Positions 36,982 through 47,165 of a stretch of 64,000 nucleotides of DNA are shown here, piece by piece. Made by a program: the position numbers and the translations under genes. Below the pieces are notes generated by a model, which had not been told where the DNA came from, searched no databases, and saw only the letters and a list, made by a program, of their open reading frames with translations. The first letter of the stretch is position 1, and each line of letters begins with the position of its first letter. Source of the stretch: Yamadazyma tenuis (lineage: Eukaryota > Ascomycota > Pichiomycetes > Serinales > Debaryomycetaceae); assembly GCF_029203305.1 (NCBI RefSeq), contig NC_089461.1:1550001-1614000 (forward strand), in the 5' to 3' direction.

Positions 36982-39798
36982 ATGAATAAACGCAGCAGCA
37001 TACTATCGATACGGCAGGGCCCTAGACTTCTAGGAGTGGTGTCTACGTGTCGAATTGCAGCTCTGTCTATTTCGTTTTTCCGAGCCTATTCGGTGCTGTT
37101 AAACTCATTAGATGCTAAATGGACCAAGAAATGGAAACAGCTTACTTCAAATAAAGGGTTGAACCCCAAAAAATTCACCATCGATGACACGGCCGACCCG
37201 TTCTATGCCCTTGTGATGTTCCCTTATCCTTCGGGAATTCTTCATATGGGCCATGTGAGAGTGTATACCATTAGCGATGTGATCTCTAGGTTCAAACGAC
37301 TCCAAGGAAAGCATGTTATACATCCTATGGGATGGGATGCCTTTGGCTTGCCGGCTGAAAACGCCGCCATTGAAAGAAATATCAACCCAAGGGTATGGAC
37401 AGAAAGTAATATCGGTAAGATGAAACAACAAATGGAGTTGGTGTTGGCTGATTTTGACTGGGAACGAGAACTTGCAACTTGCAATCCAGACTACTATAAG
37501 TGGACTCAAAAAGTGTTCTTATTGTTGCATCAGCATGGATTGGCATATAAAAAGGAAGCGGAAATCAACTGGGATCCAGTTGATAAAACTGTTTTAGCTA
37601 ACGAACAGGTTGACTCCAACGGAAGATCCTGGAGATCAGGTGCTAAGGTGGAGAAAAAGAACTTGAGCCAGTGGTTCATAGGAATCACTAAATACGCTGA
37701 AGCCTTGAACGCTGACTTAGAAGTCCTCCAACAGTGGCCTGATAAAGTCAAGGCAATGCAGAAACACTGGATAGGTGAATCCCATGGAACAGAAATCACC
37801 ATACCAATCAATGATTCTGCCTTTCCAACAGTGGATGTGTTCACTTCCAGACCCGATACGGTGTTCAGTATTCAGTTTTTGGCATTATCTTTGAACCACC
37901 CCATCACTCTTAAAGCGGCTGAGACCGATAGGGAATTGCAGCTGTTCATAGAATCTGCAAAGAATGTTGATGCTGATTCCAAAGATGGCTACCTTCTTAA
38001 GAACATCAAGGCTTCAAGACCACTTGACCCGTCAGATACTAAATTAGAACAGTATGATATGCCTGTTTATGTTGCACCCTATGTTCTTAATTCTTACGGG
38101 AGTGGAGCTGTTATGGGATGTCCTGCTCATGACCAAAGAGATTTCGAGTTTTGGAAAATCCACAATCCCAATGTTCAAGTGGTGGTATCTGTGGGGCCTT
38201 CGCAGATGAAGTCTTCTCCTAACTGGAAAATACCTTATTGTGGTAAGGAGGGAATTCTTCATGACAACTCCACCATTTCTAATGGAGTAAAGGATTTGAG
38301 AAGATATAAGGGAATGGATGCAAAAACTGCTGGAGACGAAATCACTCATGTGCTCGAAGCCTTGGGAATAGGTAAGAAAAAGACAAACTACAGAATCAGA
38401 GATTGGCTTATAAGTAGGCAACGGTATTGGGGTGCCCCCATTCCTATAGTTTATTGTGACCACTGTGGTACTGTTCCTGTTCCCGATTCTGATTTGCCAG
38501 TCAGGCTACCAGACCTTCAAGGAAACGACTTTGGAAAAGGAAATCCTTTAGAAAACTTGGATTCTTTCGTCAGTACTACATGCCCTTCTTGTGGTGGCCA
38601 TGCCAAGAGGGACACGGATACTATGGATACATTTATGGATTCATCCTGGTATTTCTTCCGGTACTTGGACTCCAAAAACGAACTTGAACCTTTCAATAAG
38701 TTCAAGGTGAACAAACACTTACCTGTGGACATGTACCTTGGAGGCATTGAGCATGCCATTTTGCACTTGTTGTACACTCGTTTTATATCTAAGTTTCTTG
38801 GTAATATTGGTATGTGGGAAGGGAATCAACTTAATAATGAGCCCATTGTTCGTTTGGTTACTCAGGGTATGGTTCAAGGTTTGACTTTTATTGACCCAGA
38901 TACCGGGAAGTTCCTCAAACCTGAAGAGATAGACAAAAGTGATCCACAGAACCCAATGATCATTGCCACTGGAAAAGTACCTTTAAACTCCTATGAGAAG
39001 ATGTCCAAGTCGAAGTACAATGGTGTTGATCCAGCTGAAACAGTACAGAAGTATGGTGCTGATGCTACTAGAGCTCATATTTTATTTCAAGCACCTATTT
39101 CAGATTCTTTGAACTGGAACGAAGATCAAATCCAAGGTGTAGACAGATGGCTTCGTCGTGTGATTGCCTTGGAGGACAGTATTGTGAACTACGATGATAG
39201 CTCCAAGATGGGAGCTAAGAAGCAAGCATTCAAGAATGTGAATCTTAATGGTATTGAATATGAAAATATCGAGCTCACAGATTTGGAAGTCAGTTTATTC
39301 AACCAAACAAATGAATTCATCCAGAAAATAGACAACTCCATTAACGTCGATTTGTCTTTCAATACCGTCATCTCGGATCTTATGAAGTACACCAACACTT
39401 TGACTAGTGCTATTAAAGCCGATGAACGCGTCAGTAAAGCCTTGCTTGTGGATGCATACAAAAAGCTTTTGGTCATAATGTCTCCCGTTACTCCATGTGT
39501 TGCAGAAGAATCCTGGGAAATGCTTCTGCTTGATTTAGGCATCCCCTGGAAGTCAATAATGTTGGAAGCTTTTCCCGAAGTTCAAAAAATTGGATCCATG
39601 TCTGTCAATTATAACATATTCATTAATGGTAAATCCAGACTTCTGTTCAGTCAAACCAAAGACTTCCACTTGGAAGCAGAAGAAAAAATACTAGACACCA
39701 TTTTTGATCACAAAGTCATCCATAAATTTGCATCACGAGGCAAAATTAAAAAGATCATCAAAAAATCAGGTCTTATATCTCTTGTACTTCAAAAGTGA
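36982..39798 (+). CDS. NAM2: Mitochondrial leucyl-tRNA synthetase
   Basis: Nam2 charges mitochondrial tRNA-Leu and, in S. cerevisiae, also helps splice group I introns. The 938-residue class Ia synthetase has an Arg/Ser-rich presequence (about 1-36). The HIGH motif is HMGH (88-91) after FPYPSG, and the KMSKS motif is KMSKS (673-677). Between them lie the CP1 editing domain with the Thr-type TSRPDTVFSIQF and GSGAVMGCPAHDQRDFEFW. A zinc-binding-like cluster CDHCGTVPV ... CPSCGG follows. YLGGIEHAILHLLYTRF and the C-terminal anticodon-binding part complete the enzyme. The ATG at 36982 is the first in frame; a five-codon upstream ORF overlaps it. Confidence 0.96.
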   Translation: MNKRSSILSIRQGPRLLGVVSTCRIAALSISFFRAYSVLLNSLDAKWTKKWKQLTSNKGLNPKKFTIDDTADPFYALVMFPYPSGILHMGHVRVYTISDVISRFKRLQGKHVIHPMGWDAFGLPAENAAIERNINPRVWTESNIGKMKQQMELVLADFDWERELATCNPDYYKWTQKVFLLLHQHGLAYKKEAEINWDPVDKTVLANEQVDSNGRSWRSGAKVEKKNLSQWFIGITKYAEALNADLEVLQQWPDKVKAMQKHWIGESHGTEITIPINDSAFPTVDVFTSRPDTVFSIQFLALSLNHPITLKAAETDRELQLFIESAKNVDADSKDGYLLKNIKASRPLDPSDTKLEQYDMPVYVAPYVLNSYGSGAVMGCPAHDQRDFEFWKIHNPNVQVVVSVGPSQMKSSPNWKIPYCGKEGILHDNSTISNGVKDLRRYKGMDAKTAGDEITHVLEALGIGKKKTNYRIRDWLISRQRYWGAPIPIVYCDHCGTVPVPDSDLPVRLPDLQGNDFGKGNPLENLDSFVSTTCPSCGGHAKRDTDTMDTFMDSSWYFFRYLDSKNELEPFNKFKVNKHLPVDMYLGGIEHAILHLLYTRFISKFLGNIGMWEGNQLNNEPIVRLVTQGMVQGLTFIDPDTGKFLKPEEIDKSDPQNPMIIATGKVPLNSYEKMSKSKYNGVDPAETVQKYGADATRAHILFQAPISDSLNWNEDQIQGVDRWLRRVIALEDSIVNYDDSSKMGAKKQAFKNVNLNGIEYENIELTDLEVSLFNQTNEFIQKIDNSINVDLSFNTVISDLMKYTNTLTSAIKADERVSKALLVDAYKKLLVIMSPVTPCVAEESWEMLLLDLGIPWKSIMLEAFPEVQKIGSMSVNYNIFINGKSRLLFSQTKDFHLEAEEKILDTIFDHKVIHKFASRGKIKKIIKKSGLISLVLQK

Positions 39799-39893
39799 CC
39801 GTCGCTTGTAAATAGATGTAGCATGTAAATATTCAAATAATACAATAAATCATTTATTTTCTTAGTTTAGTGTACAATATTTACAAGATCTAT

Positions 39894-42164
39894 TTACATG
39901 TTAGTTAATCCATATCGTTTCTTCAGTAAGTACTCCTTGAAGTCCTTCTTTCTAATTTTCCCTTCAAATCTAATTTGAGCTCTGCTTGCAATACTTCTTA
40001 AAGTACTACAATGTTTATCATAACCAAGTTCAACACACTCTTGATATAAAGGGCTTAACTGTAGCCAAGCCCATTTGAACTGGTACTCGGTGCTGACAAT
40101 TATAGCGACTGCATCATCAATCAACTGCATCTTGGTTAAACTTTGCACCATTTGAGTAGCAAACTGGAAATCTAATTTGTCCTTTTCCTTTCTAGGAAGT
40201 AGTTTAAACTCTTTAGACTTACGATACTTGCCTCTTTCCATCCACACATCCTGGGAGAGTTGATAATTCTTCAATATACCAGCTCCTTTCAACGCAATCA
40301 TATATGTTAAGGTAGACCTGGTGATGTTGAATTTAGATTCAATACTTGACAATTCATTGAACACTGGAGACTTGGCAAGATCATTCAATTTGGTTGTTTC
40401 CAGATTGGTATTAGTTTCATGAACATCTGGCTCTTCTATGATAACTCTTGTAGAATTCATAGCAGCATCGTCTACCATTTTGGAGAAATCGTATCTGTCC
40501 ATCAAGTCATGCAACAGGCCAAATTCGGCTGCGATGTTTAAATAAGTGTTGTACGATTCATCATTTATGAAGTCGGGATTGAACATCAACGAATGGGCCC
40601 AAACAGCACTGGATTCCGCTATGATTTCTTCAGGGGAGGCCAAGTCAAGAACAGGTAAAAATGGCACATGATACTTGGGTTCTATCTGAGTTGGTAAGGT
40701 GTCTGCTTGAGACAAAAGGTTGGCTCTGAAATGTCTACCTCTTTCATGAACTGTAATGGCTGGAACTTCTGCGTCAGGTTTCAAACATCTCGATTTGCTA
40801 TATGACATCAACAAGAAGGTAAACGTTCTTTTGGTAACAGAGCTTACCAGGGCCAATCTCTTGTACAATGCTCTTGATAAGGCAACATCTCCATCCTTAC
40901 TAGACAAATATACCATATACTCAAGAGTTTCACGGGTCGGAGACCATTCATTATCGTAGATCTCAAAGATAAAATCCCAAGCCTTGAACCGCAACTGTTT
41001 TCTTCCTGTACAACCTCTTGCCAATGCCACCAATATCTCCTGGTTAACTGGAGTTCTGGAAGTGAGCATCTCCTGGTACAAGTCCAATGCCTTTTCAACA
41101 TCATCATTGTTGACATAGGAGACAATGACATCCTTATAAGCGTTTGTGCCGGGTTTGGTTTCCTGGGACAAGAACTTCATCGAGTCAAAAATTGAAACTG
41201 CCTCTTTGTGGTCTCTTGATTTGTAAACCAAAGTCTTCAACACATTGGAGTATATGTCAGCTGAAGGTTTGAGGTTATTTTCCTTCATTTCCATCAATAA
41301 TGCGTTGATCTTATTGATATCGTTTGCTTTCCCATAGATGTGGATCATAGTCTCGTATGTATCTCTAGGTAATATTCCTTTATTGGAAGCTCTGATGGTT
41401 TCGACATACGATTCAATAAGCGAAAGGGTCTCTGGTGATACTTCTTTGCCCAACGCTAAGCTATTGATGAACACATTAAGGACCTTAGACGTTGGCACCA
41501 TCTTAGCTTCAACCATAAGAGACTCTACCTGTGGTATAATGGAAGATATCTTGTCCTTGGGAATATTGTATATGAGTTTTCTCACATCTTTTTCTTTCAA
41601 GTCTTTGAATCCACCACCCATTTTCAACGTCTGAAGCACAGCTGGCCAGTTCTGGTGTTCTTTTGAGACTAGAAACTTGACTGAAAGTCCCAACCTTTCT
41701 TGAATAGACTCAGGTAAATCAACCACTGGTGTTAATAACGAAGCCGAAGATGGATCAAAAGCTGGGCCTCTCTCCAACACCTTATACAAGTTCTCTGCTT
41801 CCTTGTCCAATTGTGAAGGCATGGGAATGTCTGTAACATATTCCTGCTGTCTTCTCTCGTCTTCTTTCTTCTGAATCATTCTGGATACACTGGAGGTCAT
41901 TTGCTTTATTTCCTTCAACTTCTTCTTATACTCCATCTGCTTCTCCATTTCGTATTTTCTGCTGTGGTCTCTTGCCCATCGTTCCAATCTGTCCGCTTCT
42001 TGTGGAGTTTTAGCCTGATGCTTCTTTTTATTCTTTGGTCGGGAGCTGCTTGCAACAAATATAGTTCGATTCGGCAACCTGGGAGAGTAAATATTGTTCA
42101 TCAAAACCCGATGAATGCCATTGTATATACTACCATAAGCATATAAGGTTCGTTGTCGTAGCAT
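39894..42164 (-). CDS. CCM1: Mitochondrial PPR protein, 15S rRNA maturation factor
   Basis: Ccm1 is the pentatricopeptide protein that stabilises the 15S rRNA and mitochondrial small subunit and helps remove group I introns. The 756-residue protein has an Arg-rich presequence (1 to about 40), a Lys/Glu-rich coiled segment (about 45-110), then PPR repeats from about residue 230. Two clear ones are TYETMIHIYGKANDINKINALLMEMKENNLKP and AYKDVIVSYVNNDDVEKALDLYQEMLT (each shown here only to name the repeat), with weaker ones to the C-terminus. Yeast Ccm1 is longer (864). It is divergent from CMR2, and faces NAM2 tail to tail (95 bp). Confidence 0.85.
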   Translation of the reverse strand: MLRQRTLYAYGSIYNGIHRVLMNNIYSPRLPNRTIFVASSSRPKNKKKHQAKTPQEADRLERWARDHSRKYEMEKQMEYKKKLKEIKQMTSSVSRMIQKKEDERRQQEYVTDIPMPSQLDKEAENLYKVLERGPAFDPSSASLLTPVVDLPESIQERLGLSVKFLVSKEHQNWPAVLQTLKMGGGFKDLKEKDVRKLIYNIPKDKISSIIPQVESLMVEAKMVPTSKVLNVFINSLALGKEVSPETLSLIESYVETIRASNKGILPRDTYETMIHIYGKANDINKINALLMEMKENNLKPSADIYSNVLKTLVYKSRDHKEAVSIFDSMKFLSQETKPGTNAYKDVIVSYVNNDDVEKALDLYQEMLTSRTPVNQEILVALARGCTGRKQLRFKAWDFIFEIYDNEWSPTRETLEYMVYLSSKDGDVALSRALYKRLALVSSVTKRTFTFLLMSYSKSRCLKPDAEVPAITVHERGRHFRANLLSQADTLPTQIEPKYHVPFLPVLDLASPEEIIAESSAVWAHSLMFNPDFINDESYNTYLNIAAEFGLLHDLMDRYDFSKMVDDAAMNSTRVIIEEPDVHETNTNLETTKLNDLAKSPVFNELSSIESKFNITRSTLTYMIALKGAGILKNYQLSQDVWMERGKYRKSKEFKLLPRKEKDKLDFQFATQMVQSLTKMQLIDDAVAIIVSTEYQFKWAWLQLSPLYQECVELGYDKHCSTLRSIASRAQIRFEGKIRKKDFKEYLLKKRYGLTNM

Positions 42165-42215
42165 TTCTTAAAGAGAAAATGCAGACACTGGTTTTTGCAA
42201 CTACTTGCACAATAT

Positions 42216-45200
42216 ATGGAAAAATCTTTAGATGCGATGAGAACTGTCTGGCTACACGTTAAACGATTCAAACGGAAAATAAGTGCGAGCGAATTAATTT
42301 CTGTACCAAACCACCCAGATATGTCTTCTTCCACCGTAGCAGGAACGGGGCCTGGGCGTCAAAGGGCCAGCTCCTCTGTCAATCTACCTCCTGAAATCGC
42401 CATGGCTTCCGCCACCGATGCTAATATGACCACCTCCTCCAACGTGATAGGTGCTAATCCCAACATTGGGGTAACACTTGGAACTGGGTATGGCAGTATC
42501 TCCCATGATATTCCTCCTGACATGGCGGTGTTGTTACAAAACCTTGAGGAAGACTTCACCGTCCATAAAACCATTGACCAATGGACTTATATCAATAGAA
42601 GAGAAGAAATTATTCAGTCCATTAATAAATTACGTCAACAACAAATAGAACAAATAAAGTTGGATCCTGATAGCCTAGAGAAACCTCTATTTCCCAGACA
42701 ACCTAGTGCCATTGTCAAAGACCAGAAGTTCTCCACAAACACTCTTTTGAATATCTTGAAAAGAAGAGCAACCACATACAAGTCGGAGAATGCATTCTTG
42801 GTATTGGATCTCAAAGGTAAGGAAGTGTCTGCCATCACGTGGGATAAGTTGTACCTCAAAGCCGTCAAGGTCGCCTATGAAATTACCCACAAGCTTTCTT
42901 TGAAGAATTCAGATACGGTAATCTTGTTGTACAAAGAAGGAGAAGTGGCCGAATTCGCCATAGCATTATTCGGATGTTTTATGGCCGGGGTTACGGCGGT
43001 TCCAATCCATCAGGATGTGTCATTATATGAGGTACTCGACATCATTAACTTGACTCTGTCCAAATTAGTGTTGTATTCAGAAAGTGTGGCCAAGGAATTG
43101 GATAGGCTCAATAGTAATGGTCTGAGGATTGTGTGGCCTCCAAAGTTGACCAGGTGGAGAACCACCGAGTTTGGTTCGGTGAAGAAATCTGATCTCAGTG
43201 CTTGGGACTCGAAGCATAATCAAAAGAAGCAAGACGAAACCCGGTCTAAAGCAGATTTGGCGTACGTTGAATTCTCGAGATCTCCCCTTGGAGAATTGAG
43301 AGGCATTGCTTTGAGTCATAGGACTATTGCCCATCAGATGTCTACTTTGAGTCTGTCTTTACTGAGTTCTCCAAGCTCTGATGGAATTGTGAGAAATGAT
43401 AAGGAGTATAGACGAAACAGAAAGGTGTTCATGGCTACTTTGGATATCAGATTCTCCATAGGGTTAATCTTGGGCATATTGTTTACGGTATACTCAGGGA
43501 ACATTCTTATTTGGGCCCCTCAAAAAGTGATGGAAATTCAAGGTCTTTATGCTAATATCGTTTCGAAATTCAAGGCTTCTTTACTTTTAACAGACTATAT
43601 CGGTTTGAAACGGGTGACATATGATTATCAGCAGTCTCCTAATGCGACCAGATACTTTTCAAAGACTCAGAGAGTTGATTTGTCTTCAGTAAAATGGGTT
43701 TTGGTTAACTCTTTGACAACCGATGGTGAATTTATGGAGATTCTTGCTAATAGATACTTGAGACCTTTGGGATGTCAAGAGCCAGAGAATGCCATCATTC
43801 CAATGTTAACGTTGAGTGAATATGGAGGAATGGTTATGTCTATGAGGGATTGGTTATCGGATGAAAAACCAGGATCCAATAATCAAAGTAAAGGTGAATT
43901 GACGTCGTTGCTAATAGACAAAGAAGAATTATCCAGAAATAGGATCAAGGTTGTTGAAACTAATACATCTGCATCTGACGACACCTCCAAAGATTTATTG
44001 AGAGTCGATGCATTTGGTTATCCGTTGCCTGATGCTACATTGGCGGTAGTTAACCCAGAACTGTCGGTTATTGTAGAAAAAGGTGAGGCTGGAGAAATAT
44101 GGATAGATTCACCGTGTCTCTCTGGAGGATTCTATGGTTTGCTTAAAGAATCAAAGCTGATCTTTCATGCAAAGTGTAGAGATGCAGATGGTATAATGGA
44201 AATGGATTTCTTGAGAACTGGTTTATTGGGTTTTACTTTTAACGGGAAGGTTTATGTTCTTGGGTTATATGAAGATAGAATCCGTCAAAGAATCACTTGG
44301 ATCGATCAAAAAGTATACAGTAAACAAGGTAAAGAGTTGGTTATAGGAAATGGAACCATATACCATTACTCTTCTCATTTGTTGGCCACATTAGCAAACG
44401 AGGTCAGACAGGTATACGATTGTACTATTTTTGATGTTTTCATTGGTAATGAGTACTTACCTGTTGCTATTGTAGAAGCTGAAGTCATAAGAAAGATTCT
44501 TGAGGGTACTAGTGGAGATACTTCCAATTCATCATCTGGAAGAGGTGATTCTGCTGGTCCACAATATGATCCAATCCCATTGAATGAGCCCGTTCTTAAT
44601 GCTATTGCCCAAAAATGTTTTGATACCTTGTATAAGCACCATTTGCTAAAGCTATACTGTGTGTTGGTCGTTGATTGTGATACTCTTCCAAAGATTATGA
44701 GAAGTGGAGGTCGGGAAATTGCCAATATGCTTTGTAAAAAGAAGTTTTTGGAAGGTAGTTTGAAGGCTGAATTTGTGAAGTTTTTCGTCAAAAAGTCTAT
44801 CAGCTTAATCCCCCATGGTGAAGATGTGATTGGAGGTATTTGGTCACCATATGTGTCTCAGTTAAGAAGTGTTGCTTTGGGTAACTTTACTCCACAACTA
44901 AGCCAGGTCATTTATAAAGAAAAATCATTAGATGACAAAACAGGTGCCCCCCTTACTGATTTCAAGAGTATTGTGGATATATTGAAATTCAGAGTTTCAC
45001 ATGGCGGAGATTCTATTGCTTTTCAAAACTTAGACCATGGAAAGAGTAGTTCAAAACCATTGACTTGGAAAAAGTTTGAGTTGAGAATTTATGGTGTTGT
45101 CAGTTATTTGATAGAGAAGGCCCAGGTCAAACCTGGTAAATACGTGATTTTGATGTACTCTTTGTCGGAAGAGTTCATTGTCGCTGTTTATGCTTGTTTG

Positions 45201-47057
45201 ATGTGTGGAATAGTAGCCATCCCTATGCTACCATTCGATTCAAATAGAATTGGTGAAGACTTGCCAGCATTTTTAGGTGTCATAAAGGATTTTGATGTGA
45301 GTGATATACTTGTCAACGAAGAAGTCGAAAGGTTTCTAAAAAGTGGCCCCGCTGCTGAGAGTCTCAAACGAATGAATGTCAAAAGATATAAAAACTGGAA
45401 GATCAAAAACACCGCCAAACTCACTAAAGTTTCTAATATTGCATCTTTACACTCTAAAATTTCAAAATACCAAGCTGCTGTCAATTTTCGGGATGAAAAA
45501 ACCACTGCGTTAATTTGGTTAAACTTCACTTCTGACCATTATAGAGTTGGAGCCAAATTGAGTCACAAAAACATCATAGGAATTTGTAAAGTCTTCAAAG
45601 AAACTTGCAACTTAACATCCAAATCAGCAATTGTTGGTTGTGTGCGTCATTGTTCGAGTATTGGTTTTGTACAGGCTGCTTTATTGGGTGTGTTTTTAGG
45701 TACAACAACCTACTTATGTTCTCCAGTCAGTTATGCAGAAAACCCATTGGCTTTCTTTTTGGCTCTTGCTCGTCACAAAGTTAAAGACGTGTTTGTAACA
45801 GAGCAGATGTTGAAATATGCTGCCATTAAGTTTAGTCCAAAGGGGTTTGACTTATCACACTTGAAGAATATGATCATCAGTACTGAGGGCCGTGTGGAAA
45901 TTGACTTGTTAAGAAAGATCGCAAAGGTGTTCCAGCCAACGCAATTGAGTGCAGCTTCCATGTCTTCTGTTTACAATCACTGGTTTAATCCCATGATATC
46001 TTCGAGATCGTATATGGCCGTGGCTCCTGTTGATCTCTATTTGGATCCAATTGCTTTGAGACAAGGATTTGTTTCCATTGTCAATCAGGTGGATTTTCCG
46101 AATGCTTTACATATTCAAGACTCGGGAATGGTTCCTGTTTGTTCTGAAATTGCAATAGTCAATCCTGAGACATGTAAATTGTGCAAAGAAGGAGAATTTG
46201 GGGAGATTTGGGTGTCAAGTGAGGCTAACTTAACTGGTTTTACTAATGGTCCTAAGGGTCCTGTTGATTCATTCGCTGAAAGTCAGTTTTTGGGTAAGAT
46301 TGTCGATGGAGACAAGACAATAACCTATTTGAGAACTGGTGATCTAGGATTCTTACATCACATTACGATTGCCAAAAATAAGACCGGTAAAAAGTCTAAC
46401 GATGAACAAGAAATCACTTCATTTCAACCATTATTTGTCTTGGGAAAGGTAGCTGAGACCTTTGAAGTCTTAGGCTTGCATCATTTCCCAATCGATATTG
46501 AGAACACTATCGAGTCTTGTCATTCAGATATCTACAAGAATGGTTCTTGTGTATTTAAGTGTGCTGATTATACAATTGTGGTTTGTGAATCAAAAAGAAA
46601 GAGAAACTGCGCCTCATTGGTTCCAATCATCGTCAACACGGTCTTCAGTAAACACCATTTGATAGTTGATATAATTGCGTTCATGAAAAAAGGCGAATTC
46701 CCCATATCAAGATTGGGAACCAAACAAAGAGCCAGAATCATTGATGCTTGGGTACAAGGAATTATCCCAGTGAGTGCTGTGTATGGAGTTAACTATGGTG
46801 AAAACAGTATGATACAATTGATCAAAGAGATCGATTCTGTTGCCAGAGATAACCCTATAACCGGATTGAAGAATCCTGCTTTATCCTACTATGATGCAGA
46901 TCCAGTTGATGATAAATCCTCCATTTTTGACTCCAATCGCCAGGGATTAACCCTCAATGATGATTACGAAGACTACTACAATTCTTTGGAGCCTAACACT
47001 ACAAACTCTTCGGTGGGCCCTGATTATGGCTCTCATAAGGCTACTTTCCAAGTATAA
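42216..47057 (+). CDS. CMR2: DIP2-family protein with two acyl-AMP-ligase-like domains
   Basis: This is the homologue of S. cerevisiae YOR093C/CMR2, the fungal DIP2 protein implicated in diacylglycerol homeostasis. The very long product (1613 residues from the ATG at 42216) has an N-terminal disordered region. Two fatty-acyl-AMP-ligase-like modules follow, about residues 160-730 (WDKLYLKAVKVAYEI, AIALFGCFMAGVTAVPIHQD, GEAGEIWIDSPCLSGGFYG, FLRTGLLGF) and about 900-1560 (YVILMYSLSEEFIVAVYACL, EFGEIWVSSEANLTGF, YLRTGDLGFL). Ser/Thr/Gly-rich ATP loops of true ligases are poorly conserved (EFSRSPLGELRG), as in DIP2s. A third ATG at 42321 (MSSSTVAG) may be the real start. It shares a promoter with CCM1. 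Confidence 0.88.
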   Translation: MEKSLDAMRTVWLHVKRFKRKISASELISVPNHPDMSSSTVAGTGPGRQRASSSVNLPPEIAMASATDANMTTSSNVIGANPNIGVTLGTGYGSISHDIPPDMAVLLQNLEEDFTVHKTIDQWTYINRREEIIQSINKLRQQQIEQIKLDPDSLEKPLFPRQPSAIVKDQKFSTNTLLNILKRRATTYKSENAFLVLDLKGKEVSAITWDKLYLKAVKVAYEITHKLSLKNSDTVILLYKEGEVAEFAIALFGCFMAGVTAVPIHQDVSLYEVLDIINLTLSKLVLYSESVAKELDRLNSNGLRIVWPPKLTRWRTTEFGSVKKSDLSAWDSKHNQKKQDETRSKADLAYVEFSRSPLGELRGIALSHRTIAHQMSTLSLSLLSSPSSDGIVRNDKEYRRNRKVFMATLDIRFSIGLILGILFTVYSGNILIWAPQKVMEIQGLYANIVSKFKASLLLTDYIGLKRVTYDYQQSPNATRYFSKTQRVDLSSVKWVLVNSLTTDGEFMEILANRYLRPLGCQEPENAIIPMLTLSEYGGMVMSMRDWLSDEKPGSNNQSKGELTSLLIDKEELSRNRIKVVETNTSASDDTSKDLLRVDAFGYPLPDATLAVVNPELSVIVEKGEAGEIWIDSPCLSGGFYGLLKESKLIFHAKCRDADGIMEMDFLRTGLLGFTFNGKVYVLGLYEDRIRQRITWIDQKVYSKQGKELVIGNGTIYHYSSHLLATLANEVRQVYDCTIFDVFIGNEYLPVAIVEAEVIRKILEGTSGDTSNSSSGRGDSAGPQYDPIPLNEPVLNAIAQKCFDTLYKHHLLKLYCVLVVDCDTLPKIMRSGGREIANMLCKKKFLEGSLKAEFVKFFVKKSISLIPHGEDVIGGIWSPYVSQLRSVALGNFTPQLSQVIYKEKSLDDKTGAPLTDFKSIVDILKFRVSHGGDSIAFQNLDHGKSSSKPLTWKKFELRIYGVVSYLIEKAQVKPGKYVILMYSLSEEFIVAVYACLMCGIVAIPMLPFDSNRIGEDLPAFLGVIKDFDVSDILVNEEVERFLKSGPAAESLKRMNVKRYKNWKIKNTAKLTKVSNIASLHSKISKYQAAVNFRDEKTTALIWLNFTSDHYRVGAKLSHKNIIGICKVFKETCNLTSKSAIVGCVRHCSSIGFVQAALLGVFLGTTTYLCSPVSYAENPLAFFLALARHKVKDVFVTEQMLKYAAIKFSPKGFDLSHLKNMIISTEGRVEIDLLRKIAKVFQPTQLSAASMSSVYNHWFNPMISSRSYMAVAPVDLYLDPIALRQGFVSIVNQVDFPNALHIQDSGMVPVCSEIAIVNPETCKLCKEGEFGEIWVSSEANLTGFTNGPKGPVDSFAESQFLGKIVDGDKTITYLRTGDLGFLHHITIAKNKTGKKSNDEQEITSFQPLFVLGKVAETFEVLGLHHFPIDIENTIESCHSDIYKNGSCVFKCADYTIVVCESKRKRNCASLVPIIVNTVFSKHHLIVDIIAFMKKGEFPISRLGTKQRARIIDAWVQGIIPVSAVYGVNYGENSMIQLIKEIDSVARDNPITGLKNPALSYYDADPVDDKSSIFDSNRQGLTLNDDYEDYYNSLEPNTTNSSVGPDYGSHKATFQV

Positions 47058-47165
47058 TTCCAGGAAAAGTCGTGCGTTCGTGGTTAGGTTTTGATGCGAA
47101 AAAGATTTTTTTGTGTATAGAAGAAATATTCACTTACAATCAAAATAGATAACCTAATAAGTAAT

